Shown: piece after piece, positions 18,686-28,468 of the stretch | Layout of the letters: each line of letters begins with the position of its first letter | Numbering within the stretch: the stretch's first letter is position 1 | Assembly (NCBI GenBank): GCA_013215875.1 | Contig: JABSQK010000307.1 | Coordinates: 1 to 40,311 of the forward strand | Source: Lentisphaeria bacterium | Lineage (GTDB): Bacteria > Verrucomicrobiota > Lentisphaeria > JABSQK01 | Length of the DNA stretch: 40,311 nucleotides | Reading direction: 5' to 3' | Position numbers and translations under genes: made by a program | The notes under the pieces: generated by a model | What the model was told of the DNA's origin: nothing | Databases searched by the model: none | Seen by the model: the letters and a program-made list of their open reading frames with translations, nothing else

Positions 18686-19078
18686 ATGGCTGTTCAACGT
18701 ATTGAGATTCATTTGGACCACATCAAGTTCCCGGTTCCGGGGTTTCGTGGTTATCTCGTCTTATTTGCCAGTATGTTGTCTATCTACTTCGGTTATTTTT
18801 TTCAAGATATAATTCTAACAGCCATTGGAACTTTTCTGCTCTTTTTTCTGGTGCTCTCGTTCTACTTTTGCCGGCGCAACCTCAAGGATATGCGCTTAAC
18901 ACGGTATTCAGCTGCTGAGGTGTTTGCAGCATATCCGCTTAAAATTCGCTATCATATTGAGTCCGGAGATAACAAACAGCATTTTCAATTTGCCATTTAT
19001 GATTCCTTTTGTGGACATAGCTTTGAAAAGCCTGGTGAGTTGCGCCGCAAAGGAAAAATCTTGATGTCAGTGAATTGA
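18686..19078 (+). CDS. N-terminal fragment of DUF58 protein (two TM segments)
   Basis: 130 aa with hydrophobic FRGYLVLFASMLSIYFGYFFQDIILTAIGTFLLFFLVLSFYF. The downstream ORF in the -1 frame supplies the DUF58 core. Confidence 0.7.
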   Translation: MAVQRIEIHLDHIKFPVPGFRGYLVLFASMLSIYFGYFFQDIILTAIGTFLLFFLVLSFYFCRRNLKDMRLTRYSAAEVFAAYPLKIRYHIESGDNKQHFQFAIYDSFCGHSFEKPGELRRKGKILMSVN

Positions 19079-19824
19079 ATGAGCCTCAAGATTTGAAAGC
19101 ATTTACACAATTCAAAGAAAGGGGTGTGTGGGATTCATTCCCCATTCGAATTGAGTCCCGTTTCCCATTTGGTCTTTTCTGCAGCAGTTATCAACAAATT
19201 GTCGATTTCGAAATTACTGTCTTTCCCGAACCGCTTGAGGACCCGAACTTGATTCCCTTAAATTTTGCCAAAGTCGGTTCAGATGATATTGCCGTAAATG
19301 AATTAAACGAAGAATTTTACAAAGTGCGTGAATATCGCAATGGGGACCCTTTGAGATTGATAAATTGGGCCTTGTCGGCAAAACACAGCCAGCTGGTTGT
19401 CAGTGAATATCAAAGCTTGAGCAACAGTCAGTACCTGCTTGTTTATCATGCCAGCAAGATCAAATCGGCAGTTGTGAAAGAAGACAGCAGTTTAATTCTT
19501 AGAGCATTAAGTACGCTCATCTTGAACTTCAAAAATGAACATCGCACGCTGATATTTATCGCAGATTTTAACAACTGGGAGCGTATTGAGATCGTCAATG
19601 ATCATAGCATGAACGAAGCTTTAAAAAGCCTTGCCAGGGCAGATGTCAAAAGTACCCATGCCATTTCAAAACTCAAACATGTTCTTGAATCACACCAGGA
19701 TATGCACATCATACTTTGTAGCCATTTAGAAATTGAAAACTGGAACACACCCGACTTATCCCCCTATCAAATCATTTGTCTCGATGGCAATCTCGACTGC
19801 ACGGAGATGTCATATGAAGCGTAA
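19075..19824 (+). CDS. C-terminal DUF58 domain protein (frame-split from the preceding ORF, TTG start)
   Basis: 249 aa. SRFPFGLFCSSY and FYKVREYRNGDPLRLINWALSAKHSQLVVSEYQ are the DUF58 signature. Confidence 0.8.
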   Translation: MNEPQDLKAFTQFKERGVWDSFPIRIESRFPFGLFCSSYQQIVDFEITVFPEPLEDPNLIPLNFAKVGSDDIAVNELNEEFYKVREYRNGDPLRLINWALSAKHSQLVVSEYQSLSNSQYLLVYHASKIKSAVVKEDSSLILRALSTLILNFKNEHRTLIFIADFNNWERIEIVNDHSMNEALKSLARADVKSTHAISKLKHVLESHQDMHIILCSHLEIENWNTPDLSPYQIICLDGNLDCTEMSYEA

Positions 19825-21745
19825 ACGATTTGCTATCCTTATGTTCCTCATTCAGCTCGCTTTTCTGGCAGTTCTGAGCTTCAGCTGGCTGCTCGCACTG
19901 CCGCTGATCTGCCTGTTTATTCAATTGCTTTCGGGTACGAAGAAAAAAATCTCAGTTGTTCTGATTCATTTCAATCCGATTATTTTTGGTGCAGTGAGCA
20001 TGTCGTTTATGTTTAGCTTACAATATGTCTTACTCTTGGCATCTATTTATTTACTCATCTTTCTCATTGGCCGGGAACGTCTGGATTTTCAAAAATACCA
20101 GTTTAACGGGGCACTATTTTATTTATTAGAAACCGGTTTTTCATTGGTCTATTGTTATTATGCATTCAGTTTATATTTGCCCGATTATACACAAACACTG
20201 ATTCTCTATTGCTGTTCTATTGTATCTGTTTGCATTTCATTGCGGCTTGTCTTAACCGATTTCAGATTTAAGAAATCGGTCAGCTTGCATCTCTATCGCA
20301 TGCCTCTTTCGATTATGTTGACATCTGCATTTCTTCTTCTGCTGGCATTTCCCTATATCAAATCGGGCAAGAAGAAACAATCATTTTTGAATAACCCTCT
20401 ACAAGTTGATTCTAATGTACTTATTCTGGATGCGCCCTCGAAGAATAAAAAGCCGGAGGTTATTGCCTACTTGGAAGCAAAGAAAAAGCTCAAAAACGTC
20501 CCCTATTTGAGGGTCCGCAATTACAGCCTTTTTGAGGGTAATGTCTGGAAGATGGCCGATACTAAAGTGTCCTGGATTCAAGATCCGGATGATAAACAAA
20601 AAGATGGTTGGATCCAAATTGGAAAAGCGGATAAAAATGTGATTTCCTATCACATTTATCAGAAAAAAAGCAGCTCACACAGGCTTCTTTATTTAGGCAA
20701 TCTCAAGCGTATACACTTAGGCCAAATCCTCAGCTCAGGAGATGGCAATTTTCAAGTACCTGTCTCAACCAGGATAAATATTAATTACGAAATTGAATCA
20801 AGCACAGTTTTTTTTAATTCAAAAAGGCACCGACGAATAAATACACGTGCCAGTGCCAAAATGTATACCGAATTACCTCAGCACCCTTTTATAGATAAGG
20901 TCAAAACCCAGGCGAAAGATTTGACAGAGTATGCCACATCGGACGGCGAACGAATTGCCATACTGTTGAGTTACTTTAAAGATAATTTCACCTACGAACT
21001 GTGGAAAGATGCAGTGGGCAATCAAACGATGAATGACTTTCTCTTTAAAAAGAAAAAAGGCCACTGCACCCTTTTTGCCAGCGCGATGCTGTTTTATCTC
21101 CGGTCATTGGATATTCCCTGTCGTATGACTGTGGGCTATATTGGTAAACTTCACGACCCTCAAAAGAATCTATATTTGTTCAGTACAGCCTCGTATCATG
21201 CCTGGGTCGACGTGAAATATAATGGTCAGTGGATTACGGTAGACCCAACACCAGCGGCTCAACGACTGCCGCAATTGAACACTGCCAACAACGAATTCAA
21301 TATCAGTGAATTTGCAGCCCTGGGTTCAGGATCATTTGACGACCTCAAAAATGGCAAATCAAGACTTATTGACCCAAGAAAGATTCGTGCAGTAGCGAGT
21401 AAAGCAGCTATTTATATATTGCCGCTTATCATTCTTACACTTATGCTCTGTGGGGGTAGAAAAAAGAATCGTGTGGAGACGAAAAAAGCGCCGAAGAAAA
21501 AAGCGCCGAAGAAAAAAGCCGCGGAAACAATTTATCAGTTAATCAAAGTGCAGTATAAAGAGCGGGATATTCCTGGAGAAACGCCAAAAGAGTTTCGTCG
21601 GCGACTGAAAAAAACAAAACATGTTGTAGATGAACTGGATGCTTTTATCGACTATTATTACAAAATAGAATACGAAAATGAACTCGCCGATCCAGAAAAA
21701 GAAACTGCCTTTACGGAACAATTTTCGAAAGAGAAAGTGTCCTGA
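19814..21745 (+). CDS. Transglutaminase-like (TgpA-type) multi-TM protein
   Basis: Start placed at MKRKRFAIL (19814). Multiple TM helices. Transglutaminase core KKGHCTLFASAMLFYLRSLDIPCRMTVGYIG...YHAWVDVKYNGQWITVDPTP. Completes a MoxR-DUF58-TgpA operon. Confidence 0.9.
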   Translation: MKRKRFAILMFLIQLAFLAVLSFSWLLALPLICLFIQLLSGTKKKISVVLIHFNPIIFGAVSMSFMFSLQYVLLLASIYLLIFLIGRERLDFQKYQFNGALFYLLETGFSLVYCYYAFSLYLPDYTQTLILYCCSIVSVCISLRLVLTDFRFKKSVSLHLYRMPLSIMLTSAFLLLLAFPYIKSGKKKQSFLNNPLQVDSNVLILDAPSKNKKPEVIAYLEAKKKLKNVPYLRVRNYSLFEGNVWKMADTKVSWIQDPDDKQKDGWIQIGKADKNVISYHIYQKKSSSHRLLYLGNLKRIHLGQILSSGDGNFQVPVSTRININYEIESSTVFFNSKRHRRINTRASAKMYTELPQHPFIDKVKTQAKDLTEYATSDGERIAILLSYFKDNFTYELWKDAVGNQTMNDFLFKKKKGHCTLFASAMLFYLRSLDIPCRMTVGYIGKLHDPQKNLYLFSTASYHAWVDVKYNGQWITVDPTPAAQRLPQLNTANNEFNISEFAALGSGSFDDLKNGKSRLIDPRKIRAVASKAAIYILPLIILTLMLCGGRKKNRVETKKAPKKKAPKKKAAETIYQLIKVQYKERDIPGETPKEFRRRLKKTKHVVDELDAFIDYYYKIEYENELADPEKETAFTEQFSKEKVS

Positions 21746-21752
21746 AGAAAAA

Positions 21753-21826
21753 TGGCTACCCCGCCTAGACTTGAACTAGAACTCAGTGGATCAAAACCAC
21801 TTGTGCTACCATTACACCACGGGGTA
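21753..21826 (-). tRNA. tRNA-Gln (anticodon TTG), CCA encoded
   Basis: Reverse complement TACCCCGTGGTGTAATGGTAGCACAAGTGGTTTTGATCCACTGAGTTCTAGTTCAAGTCTAGGCGGGGTAGCCA folds as a cloverleaf: acceptor TACCCCG/CGGGGTA, anticodon arm AGTGG-TTTTGAT-CCACT, T-loop TTCAAGT. Confidence 0.95.
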
Positions 21827-21964
21827 AGCGCGTCTCACTATAGACAAAAAAAAATCCAATTCCAGTCATTGCAGGTGAATAATTAATCTAATTTTTCGCT
21901 TGTTTTTAAGCGTGTGGATTTAACCCTGAAGCGATGATTGGTGTACCTTAAACCTTATAATTGA

Positions 21965-22813
21965 CTACAATTGTTCAAAGATATGGCGCGTCGCCTGCGA
22001 TTTATTCAGGGTATAAAAATGTATACCATCGACCTTGTTCTTGAGTAAATCTACGCATTGTTCCACAGCCCAGTCGACACCGATTTTTCGAAGATCGTCA
22101 TTTGGCGCATTGTATATTTTTTTCAATAAGTCTGCCGGTACTCTAGACCCGCACATACCGCACATGCGTTCGACGCCTTTACGGCTCAGAATAGGCATAA
22201 TACCCGCAATGATTGGCACATTGATTCCAACAATTTCACAGCGCTCTTTAAAATCATAAAAATCCCGATTATCGAAGAAGAGCTGGGTAATGATAAGGTC
22301 TGCCCCGGCATCGACTTTTTGTTTCAGGTAATCCAGATCTTTCAATTTGTCGGATGTTTCAGGGTGACCTTCAGGATACCCGGCTACGCCAATCCCGAAA
22401 TCACCAATTTCACGAATGAGCGATACAAGCTCTGCAGCATAGGAGAGGCCATCCTTAGGCGGGATAAAAGCGGATTCTCCTTTAGGAGGATCACCACGCA
22501 GAGCCAGGATGTTTTTTACACCACTGTCGCGGTATTGTTCAATACTTGTGCGTAAGTCGGACCGAGTTTGTCCCACACAGGTCAAATGGGGGACAGCTGG
22601 TATGCCTAGTTCCTGGTTGAGTTTCAGGACGAGTTCTTCCGTGCGGTTACGCGTTGATCCGCCAGCACCGCAGGTAACAGAGACATAACTGGGCTTCAGG
22701 TCGGCTAATTCGCCTACCTGCTTTTCAAGCTCAGATGAAGCAGCTTCTGTTTTAGGGGGAAAAAACTCAAATGAATAGCTGACTTTTTCTTTTAATAGTT
22801 CTGCAATTTTCAT
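21965..22813 (-). CDS. metF: Methylenetetrahydrofolate reductase
   Basis: 282 aa. SYSFEFFPPKTEAA, LKPSYVSVTCGAGGSTRNRT, NILALRGDPPKGE, GADLIITQLFFDNRDFYDF. Confidence 0.96.
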   Translation of the reverse strand: MKIAELLKEKVSYSFEFFPPKTEAASSELEKQVGELADLKPSYVSVTCGAGGSTRNRTEELVLKLNQELGIPAVPHLTCVGQTRSDLRTSIEQYRDSGVKNILALRGDPPKGESAFIPPKDGLSYAAELVSLIREIGDFGIGVAGYPEGHPETSDKLKDLDYLKQKVDAGADLIITQLFFDNRDFYDFKERCEIVGINVPIIAGIMPILSRKGVERMCGMCGSRVPADLLKKIYNAPNDDLRKIGVDWAVEQCVDLLKNKVDGIHFYTLNKSQATRHIFEQL

Positions 22814-22897
22814 AACTTATTCGCTTATCCGGATATTTGAATATACTATAGATTCGCTATGGATAAGTTCAATAGCCAGGCTGGTCTGATTATCTGA

Positions 22898-23566
22898 TTA
22901 ATTAAAAAGTCTGTAAAAGCGGTCTTCATATTTTTCGAAGATTCCATAGCGCTGGAGCTTGTTGCCCAGGGCTTGTGCTTTTGATGGGTCAATTGAAGCA
23001 ACCTGGAAATCCATTTCTATTTCCCTCTCCAGTTCCAAATCTATTTCATGGGCCCGTGAATTAATTTGTTGAAAATTATGTGGTGCGGATTTTTCTATAT
23101 AATCACGTAAAAATTTCAGCAGCGATACTTCCCAAAGCTCATCAGCACCAACAATGACTGCCGCGAGCGGGTCATCGCTGTCGATGACAGCTTGTTTGAC
23201 TTTTTCAGTGATTTGGTCCAATGGTTCACTGAGTGTTTCAGAGCTGATATGTTCCTTGCGAAACTGCAGGCCGTATTGTAAAATCTTTATTGCATCGCCA
23301 TGATTAATGAGGAAGTCCGCGTACTCTTGAGCCTTATCCCCAAAGCCGTCGAGGAGTTGGTTTGCAAATGAGCGCGGGGTGATTATTTGCGGCCGTTCGG
23401 AAATAACTTTTCCTGTACGCACCCTTACTTTATTTATATTATCCATCAATTCACTGATCACATGATAGGTTAAAGTTGTTGCACCAAAGGTTTCCAGAGT
23501 CTGTTCTGGCGGGCGGATGACCCGGGTAATTTTTGCAGCATACCAAATGTCACTTTCATTTGACAT
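22898..23566 (-). CDS. Hypothetical protein
   Basis: 222 aa ORF directly downstream of the HspQ-like gene. No family recognised. Confidence 0.7.
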   Translation of the reverse strand: MSNESDIWYAAKITRVIRPPEQTLETFGATTLTYHVISELMDNINKVRVRTGKVISERPQIITPRSFANQLLDGFGDKAQEYADFLINHGDAIKILQYGLQFRKEHISSETLSEPLDQITEKVKQAVIDSDDPLAAVIVGADELWEVSLLKFLRDYIEKSAPHNFQQINSRAHEIDLELEREIEMDFQVASIDPSKAQALGNKLQRYGIFEKYEDRFYRLFN

Positions 23567-23610
23567 AAATTAATTGTCTCCTAGCGGTTGAGGGCTGGCA
23601 AGGTGTATGG

Positions 23611-24132
23611 TCACTCTGGCCATGGAAACCGGTTGCGTATATACTTACCATCTTTAAAGTCTATAAAAAAGCGCTGAATCAGAGGATGTTCGATACTTGA
23701 TTCATCACTGTCGAACCACAAGCTGCATTGTGCCGCATAGGTAACTTGCACCGTTTTGTTAACCAGAACATAATACCATGGCTGGTTTTTCTCAGGTTTG
23801 CTGCGGTTGTTTTCATACCAGGACTCTTCTGCCATACATTTTGTATGTACGTGAACAATGACACCACGATAACTGTAACGCCGGTGTTTGACAATTTGCC
23901 CGGGAACAAAAAGCTGTTCTGTGGCGCCGATTCCCAACTGCAAATGGTAATCGCTTACTAGTTTTAAAATTTCCATCACCTTTTCTTCTGGAATCGCTTC
24001 ATTCAGATTGCGTAGCTCATTATCCAGATTATCGCCAAATGCACTCAGTTGACGTACAATGTTTTTGCGTATATCAGTGTCATCTTCCTTAAGAAGCTCA
24101 ATCATAAAAGGTAATTGTTTTGAATCTGGCAT
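23611..24132 (-). CDS. HspQ/YccV-like (hemimethylated DNA-binding-like) domain protein with N-terminal helical module
   Basis: 173 aa. FVPGQIVKHRRYSYRGVIVHVHTKCMAEESWYENNRSKPEKNQPWYYVLVNKTVQVTYAAQCSLWFDSDESSIEHPLIQRFF matches the YccV-like pattern. Confidence 0.85.
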   Translation of the reverse strand: MPDSKQLPFMIELLKEDDTDIRKNIVRQLSAFGDNLDNELRNLNEAIPEEKVMEILKLVSDYHLQLGIGATEQLFVPGQIVKHRRYSYRGVIVHVHTKCMAEESWYENNRSKPEKNQPWYYVLVNKTVQVTYAAQCSLWFDSDESSIEHPLIQRFFIDFKDGKYIRNRFPWPE

Positions 24133-24330
24133 CTCTCACTATAAAATCACCTTCCCCACTTTGCAATGTTTGTTGGCATCTATATTGCGTTAACTAGTAG
24201 ATTAATTCAGGCTATTTGAAGTGGATTACAGTAAGAATAATTATAGATAAATTAAGGTATTCTTATTGATTTTCCTTGATAAAGATTTAGTATTGCAGCA
24301 TGGATTTAACTGAAAAGTGAGGGAATAAAA

Positions 24331-25629
24331 TTGAATAAAAATAAAATAGTGGCAATACTAGCCCTTTTCGCTGGCGTATTGACTGTAGTAAATGCCCAGG
24401 ATACGATCGATAATTTAAAAGATGCGGTTTCACTGGCTATCGAAAATCATCCTCAAGTAATGAAGGGTAAAGCCGAAAGAGATTCCACCATAGAATTACG
24501 TCAAGAAGCAAAGTCTGGCTACCTTCCAACTCTTGAGTTGCGTTCAGCGGGTGGCTATGAAAACAGTCAAACAGAATCAATTGAAAATGAAGGCGATCAT
24601 TATCGCTCACTTGGACGGAATGAAAATTCCTTATCCCTAAGGCAAATGATCTGGGATGGTGATGAAACAAAAAGCCGCGTGAGTCGCCAGAATGCGTTAT
24701 TGAAACGTGCAGACCATTCAATTCGTGACAACCAGGAGTCAGTTGCCTTACGTGTATCGCAATCTTACCTCGATGTTATGAAAAGTAATGAAAAAGTTAT
24801 CATCGCAGCAGAAAATGTGGAATCCCACCGTGTAATTCTAAAGACTGTGGAAGACCGCTTTAAGCAAAAACTTGGTCGTGAAGCAGATATCACGCAGGTC
24901 AAAGGTCGTCTTGCATTAGCGCTCGCACAGCTTAAGCGGGAAGAAGCTACAAGTAAAGCCTCAATTGCCCGATTTGAAGAAGCCGTTAACAAAAAGCCCG
25001 GCAAACTAAAGAAAGCACCCAGTCTTATAAAACAACTGCCCAAAAAACTTAGCGAAGCCAAGGAAATGGCCATGATTCTACACCCTGCATTAAAAGCACA
25101 AACAGAAGGAATAGAAGCACAAAAGGCCGCAGTTACAGAAGCAGAATCACGCTTCCAACCTAAACTATTCCTCGAGTCAACGGCTTCAGAAAATGAAAAT
25201 ATCGGTGGTAATCGTGGCAATGAAGATCACTTTACGGCGCTTTTGGTACTCACGTACAATATCTATCGTGGTGGTGGCGATGCTGCAAACTTAAGAGGAC
25301 AAAAGGCTGCATTGAAACAACAAGGAGCTGAATACAAAGAATTGCAATTAGCAATTATACGTGACCTGGCAGTGTCCTGGTACAATCGCGAAGGAACAAT
25401 TGTAGAACTCGAATACTTTATTCAGCATGAGGAAGCAAGTAAGAAAACGCTTGAAGCTTACAATGCTCAATACAAACTCGGACAACGTACTTTGTTTGAC
25501 TTACTCAATGCGCGTAGTGAACTTTTTCGTTCAAAAACCACAGTTGTTGATACACGTTATGCAAACATACTGGGTATTCACCAGATATTAGCTAACATTG
25601 GTATATTGAGCAAAAACCTGGCTAAATAA
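24331..25629 (+). CDS. TolC-family outer membrane efflux protein
   Basis: 432 aa, TTG start, signal peptide. AVSLAIENHPQVMKGKAERDSTIELRQEAKSGYLPTLELRSAGGYE; LTYNIYRGGGDAANLRGQKAALKQ; ARSELFRSKTTVVDTRYANILGIHQILANIG. Confidence 0.92.
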   Translation: MNKNKIVAILALFAGVLTVVNAQDTIDNLKDAVSLAIENHPQVMKGKAERDSTIELRQEAKSGYLPTLELRSAGGYENSQTESIENEGDHYRSLGRNENSLSLRQMIWDGDETKSRVSRQNALLKRADHSIRDNQESVALRVSQSYLDVMKSNEKVIIAAENVESHRVILKTVEDRFKQKLGREADITQVKGRLALALAQLKREEATSKASIARFEEAVNKKPGKLKKAPSLIKQLPKKLSEAKEMAMILHPALKAQTEGIEAQKAAVTEAESRFQPKLFLESTASENENIGGNRGNEDHFTALLVLTYNIYRGGGDAANLRGQKAALKQQGAEYKELQLAIIRDLAVSWYNREGTIVELEYFIQHEEASKKTLEAYNAQYKLGQRTLFDLLNARSELFRSKTTVVDTRYANILGIHQILANIGILSKNLAK

Positions 25630-25654
25630 ATTTAGATCCACCAAAGATAATACA

Positions 25655-25688
25655 CGCCTGTTTCTTATTTAGATGCAGGCTTTTTTTT
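25655..25688 (+). terminator. Candidate Rho-independent terminator after the TolC-family gene
   Basis: GCCTG ... CAGGC stem followed by T8 (25681-25688). GCAGGC-T8-GCCTGC also forms an inverted repeat between the convergent genes. Confidence 0.5.
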
Positions 25689-25698
25689 GCCTGCGACT

Positions 25699-26613
25699 TC
25701 AATCTTTATTTTCTGAGAGGAAACTATTAATTTCTGAGAGGGTGGGGATTGATGGTTGAGCGCCAATGCGAGTAACCGAAATTGCTGCGGCAGCATTTGC
25801 AAAGCAGGCCGCTTGTTGCAGGCTTTGTCCATCAATGAGGGCTGCAGCCAGTGCACCACAAAAGGTATCACCAGCGGCTGTTGTATCTTGTGCATCTACC
25901 CGAAACGAGGCAACTTTAAACAGCGTGCTATCTTCCACAATTAACGCACCTTCCGAACCCAGTGTCAGTATGACAAAATAAGGGCCCTTTTCTGCCAACG
26001 CCATGATGCTTGTTTCGTAGCCGGTATCATCTGGGTCTTTACCAAGCAGGGCATTTGCCTCAGTTTCATTTACAATTAGACCATGAAGATCCACAATAGA
26101 AGATGCCATTTCACAAACAGGGGCATAGTTCATAATCACCTTTGTATCCACTTCCTTTGCCAGCTTAAGTACATGGTTTGCCGTATCTGCCAATAGTTCA
26201 TTCTGCAAAATAATGTAGCCCGACTCGGCAACTAAAGCAGGATCGATGTCCTCAGGAAGAAGTTTATAATTTGCCCCTGGCGCCACCCCGATACAGTTTT
26301 CTCCACCGTCTTGAATCATAATTAAAGCAGTGCCGCTTGAGGTGTTATCGACACTCTTTATATGAGACGTATCAATTCCGTCATCTTGAAATCCTTGAAT
26401 CATTCCCGGACGATAAATATCATCGCCCAGGCAGCTGACAAACGTGACCTCTGCACCTGCTCTTGCTGCTGCAACCGCCTGGTTGGCACCTTTGCCGCCC
26501 ATAGCCTGCATATAAGTGCCACCAGTGACGGTTTCGCCAGGACGTGGCAAATGATCCAGAGTCATGATGAAGTCAATATTGGAACTGCCAATAATGCAGA
26601 GGCGTTTTTTCAT
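25699..26613 (-). CDS. rbsK: Ribokinase (PfkB family)
   Basis: 304 aa. GSSNIDFIMTLDHLPRPGETVTGGTYMQAMGGKGANQAVAAARAGAEVTFVSCLGDD, and DTTAAGDTFCGALAAAL. Confidence 0.93.
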   Translation of the reverse strand: MKKRLCIIGSSNIDFIMTLDHLPRPGETVTGGTYMQAMGGKGANQAVAAARAGAEVTFVSCLGDDIYRPGMIQGFQDDGIDTSHIKSVDNTSSGTALIMIQDGGENCIGVAPGANYKLLPEDIDPALVAESGYIILQNELLADTANHVLKLAKEVDTKVIMNYAPVCEMASSIVDLHGLIVNETEANALLGKDPDDTGYETSIMALAEKGPYFVILTLGSEGALIVEDSTLFKVASFRVDAQDTTAAGDTFCGALAAALIDGQSLQQAACFANAAAAISVTRIGAQPSIPTLSEINSFLSENKD

Positions 26614-26643
26614 ATGTGTCGAGTCAGATTAGCAACTAGCTAA

Positions 26644-26856
26644 TTAATCGTTGATTACGATATTTGTCGGATCTGCCTCGAAATTGCCATTATGTGACCC
26701 ATCGCAAAATGGTTTACTTTTAGATAATCCACAACGACAAAGTGCCACTGAGCCACCTTTGCCTTCGTTCACCTGTTCGTTGCCATCTGCATCTGTCCAT
26801 GTGGCGGTGCCTTTTACGATGATGGGGCCGTTTGGTACTGCGTTTAATTCAGTCAT
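26644..26856 (-). CDS. CDGSH iron-sulfur domain-containing protein
   Basis: 70 aa. CRCGLSKSKPFCDGSHNG is the CDGSH motif. Confidence 0.93.
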   Translation of the reverse strand: MTELNAVPNGPIIVKGTATWTDADGNEQVNEGKGGSVALCRCGLSKSKPFCDGSHNGNFEADPTNIVIND

Positions 26857-26987
26857 ATGTCATCCTTTTTAGTTGTCTAACTTGTTTGATTTGCCAAACC
26901 CACAATAAACCGTGTTAATTTCTTTTGCAAATTGGTAATTGCAAATCTCCAAGCTAAACTACAGTTATAATAAGGAAGGAGGGTGCT

Positions 26988-27575
26988 ATGAAACGTCGAT
27001 ATTTACACCGTATTCGCAATAAGCTAGTTCCTGAAATACGCGATGGTCGCTACCCCATAGTTGAAGCCTATGAGTCAATGCCAGAGATCATAAAACGCAA
27101 ACCGGGTTCAGGTTACAAACACTTACTACGCAAATCAGAGATCTATACATTTATCGAATTGATACCCGACTGGGAACTCATCTCTGAAGGCCTGGATTGT
27201 ATCATACTGGATACTTGTTTGGACGATTGCATGGGCTGGCACAGCGACAATACCATTGCCATAAGTGCCTGGGAACGGGAAATTGTCTGGCGCGACTGTG
27301 ATTATGAATTTTACACCGAGCATCGCGCAACGCTTGAACGTCTCGATGTACCCGTGGAAAAACACGGCAAAGATGTGCATATCATGTTTACCGAGAATAC
27401 CGCAAAAGCATTCCAGCTCCTGCATATATTTCTGCACGAACTGGGGCACCATCACGACCAGATGACCACAAAGAAAAAGCGAAATCCCGGCCGTGGTGAA
27501 CTATTTGCAGAAAAGTGGGCATTGGAATATGAAGAACTAATATTTGATGAGTATGTTCGACACTTTGAACTCTAA
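26988..27575 (+). CDS. Putative zincin-like metallopeptidase (HELGH motif), function unknown
   Basis: 195 aa. LLHIFLHELGHHHDQ followed by a downstream Glu-rich helix GRGELFAEKWALEYEE. RBS aaggaggg before the ATG. Confidence 0.65.
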   Translation: MKRRYLHRIRNKLVPEIRDGRYPIVEAYESMPEIIKRKPGSGYKHLLRKSEIYTFIELIPDWELISEGLDCIILDTCLDDCMGWHSDNTIAISAWEREIVWRDCDYEFYTEHRATLERLDVPVEKHGKDVHIMFTENTAKAFQLLHIFLHELGHHHDQMTTKKKRNPGRGELFAEKWALEYEELIFDEYVRHFEL

Positions 27576-28458
27576 GGCTGCTCTTCTAGCTCCCTCCTCA
27601 TCATTAAAAGAAAACGATCTTACGGCTGCTAGATCGTTTCTCTCATCCAGCGGAATAGAATCCATCGATTCCGCTCATTTATTTTCTCGTGAACGCTTTC
27701 TCGCTGGCAGCGACAGTGAGCGAAGCGCAGATATAAATGCTGCCTTTTCCGACACGGACATAGCATTGATTTTTACCGTACGCGGTGGCTATGGTGCCAT
27801 GCGGGTCCTGGATAAACTTGACTATGATCTAATCAGCCAAAATAAAAAACTATTATTTGGTCTATCGGACAGTTCAGCGTTGCAGCTTGCTTTGGCTAGT
27901 CAGGCAAACCTGAAATCATTTTCTGGATTATCATTAACATATGACTTAAAAAAAGACCAGCAGCTGAGTCCCAAAATTCGCGATTGTTTTAATTCTATTC
28001 TTAAGAATGAAGTCTACACTGAGACAGATTTTGAATCATTTGAAGCCCTTGAAATAGAGGGCAGGGTGTATGCATCTTGCCTCACTCTGCTTGCCTCCCT
28101 TTGCGGCTCTCCATACATACCGGACTTAAGGGACAGCATTCTGATTATTGAAGATGTAAAAGAAGAACCATACCGCATCGACCGTATGATTCAGCAGTTG
28201 AAGCTTTCCGGACATTTACAATCGCTCAAAGCTTTGATCTTTGGTGCATTCAATGGCTGCACATCAAAAGATCCGGGCGATGGTAGCATGATGGAGCTCG
28301 TAGCCGACTGGAATAAACAGCTCGATTGCCCCGTCATTTATAATTTTCCATATGGTCATATTAAAGATAGAGTGATTATTCCTGTCGGTGGCCATTTGAA
28401 AATTGCCAAAGAGACGATATTTATCTATCCTGAGACGGATCAATTAACGATAAACTAA
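27544..28458 (+). CDS. ldcA: LD-carboxypeptidase (peptidase family S66)
   Basis: 304 aa. [91 protein letters not shown]. True start may be MFDTLNSK (27553). Confidence 0.9.
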   Translation: MMSMFDTLNSKAALLAPSSSLKENDLTAARSFLSSSGIESIDSAHLFSRERFLAGSDSERSADINAAFSDTDIALIFTVRGGYGAMRVLDKLDYDLISQNKKLLFGLSDSSALQLALASQANLKSFSGLSLTYDLKKDQQLSPKIRDCFNSILKNEVYTETDFESFEALEIEGRVYASCLTLLASLCGSPYIPDLRDSILIIEDVKEEPYRIDRMIQQLKLSGHLQSLKALIFGAFNGCTSKDPGDGSMMELVADWNKQLDCPVIYNFPYGHIKDRVIIPVGGHLKIAKETIFIYPETDQLTIN

Positions 28459-28468
28459 GGACGCTATT

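Noticed and set aside
19733-19813. 27-codon N-terminal extension of the transglutaminase ORF
   Set aside because: Overlaps the DUF58 coding frame; the better start is MKRKRFAIL at 19814, followed by a TM helix.
24765-25220. 151 aa minus-strand ORF inside the TolC-family gene
   Set aside because: Ser-rich antisense shadow ORF, no RBS or family signal.
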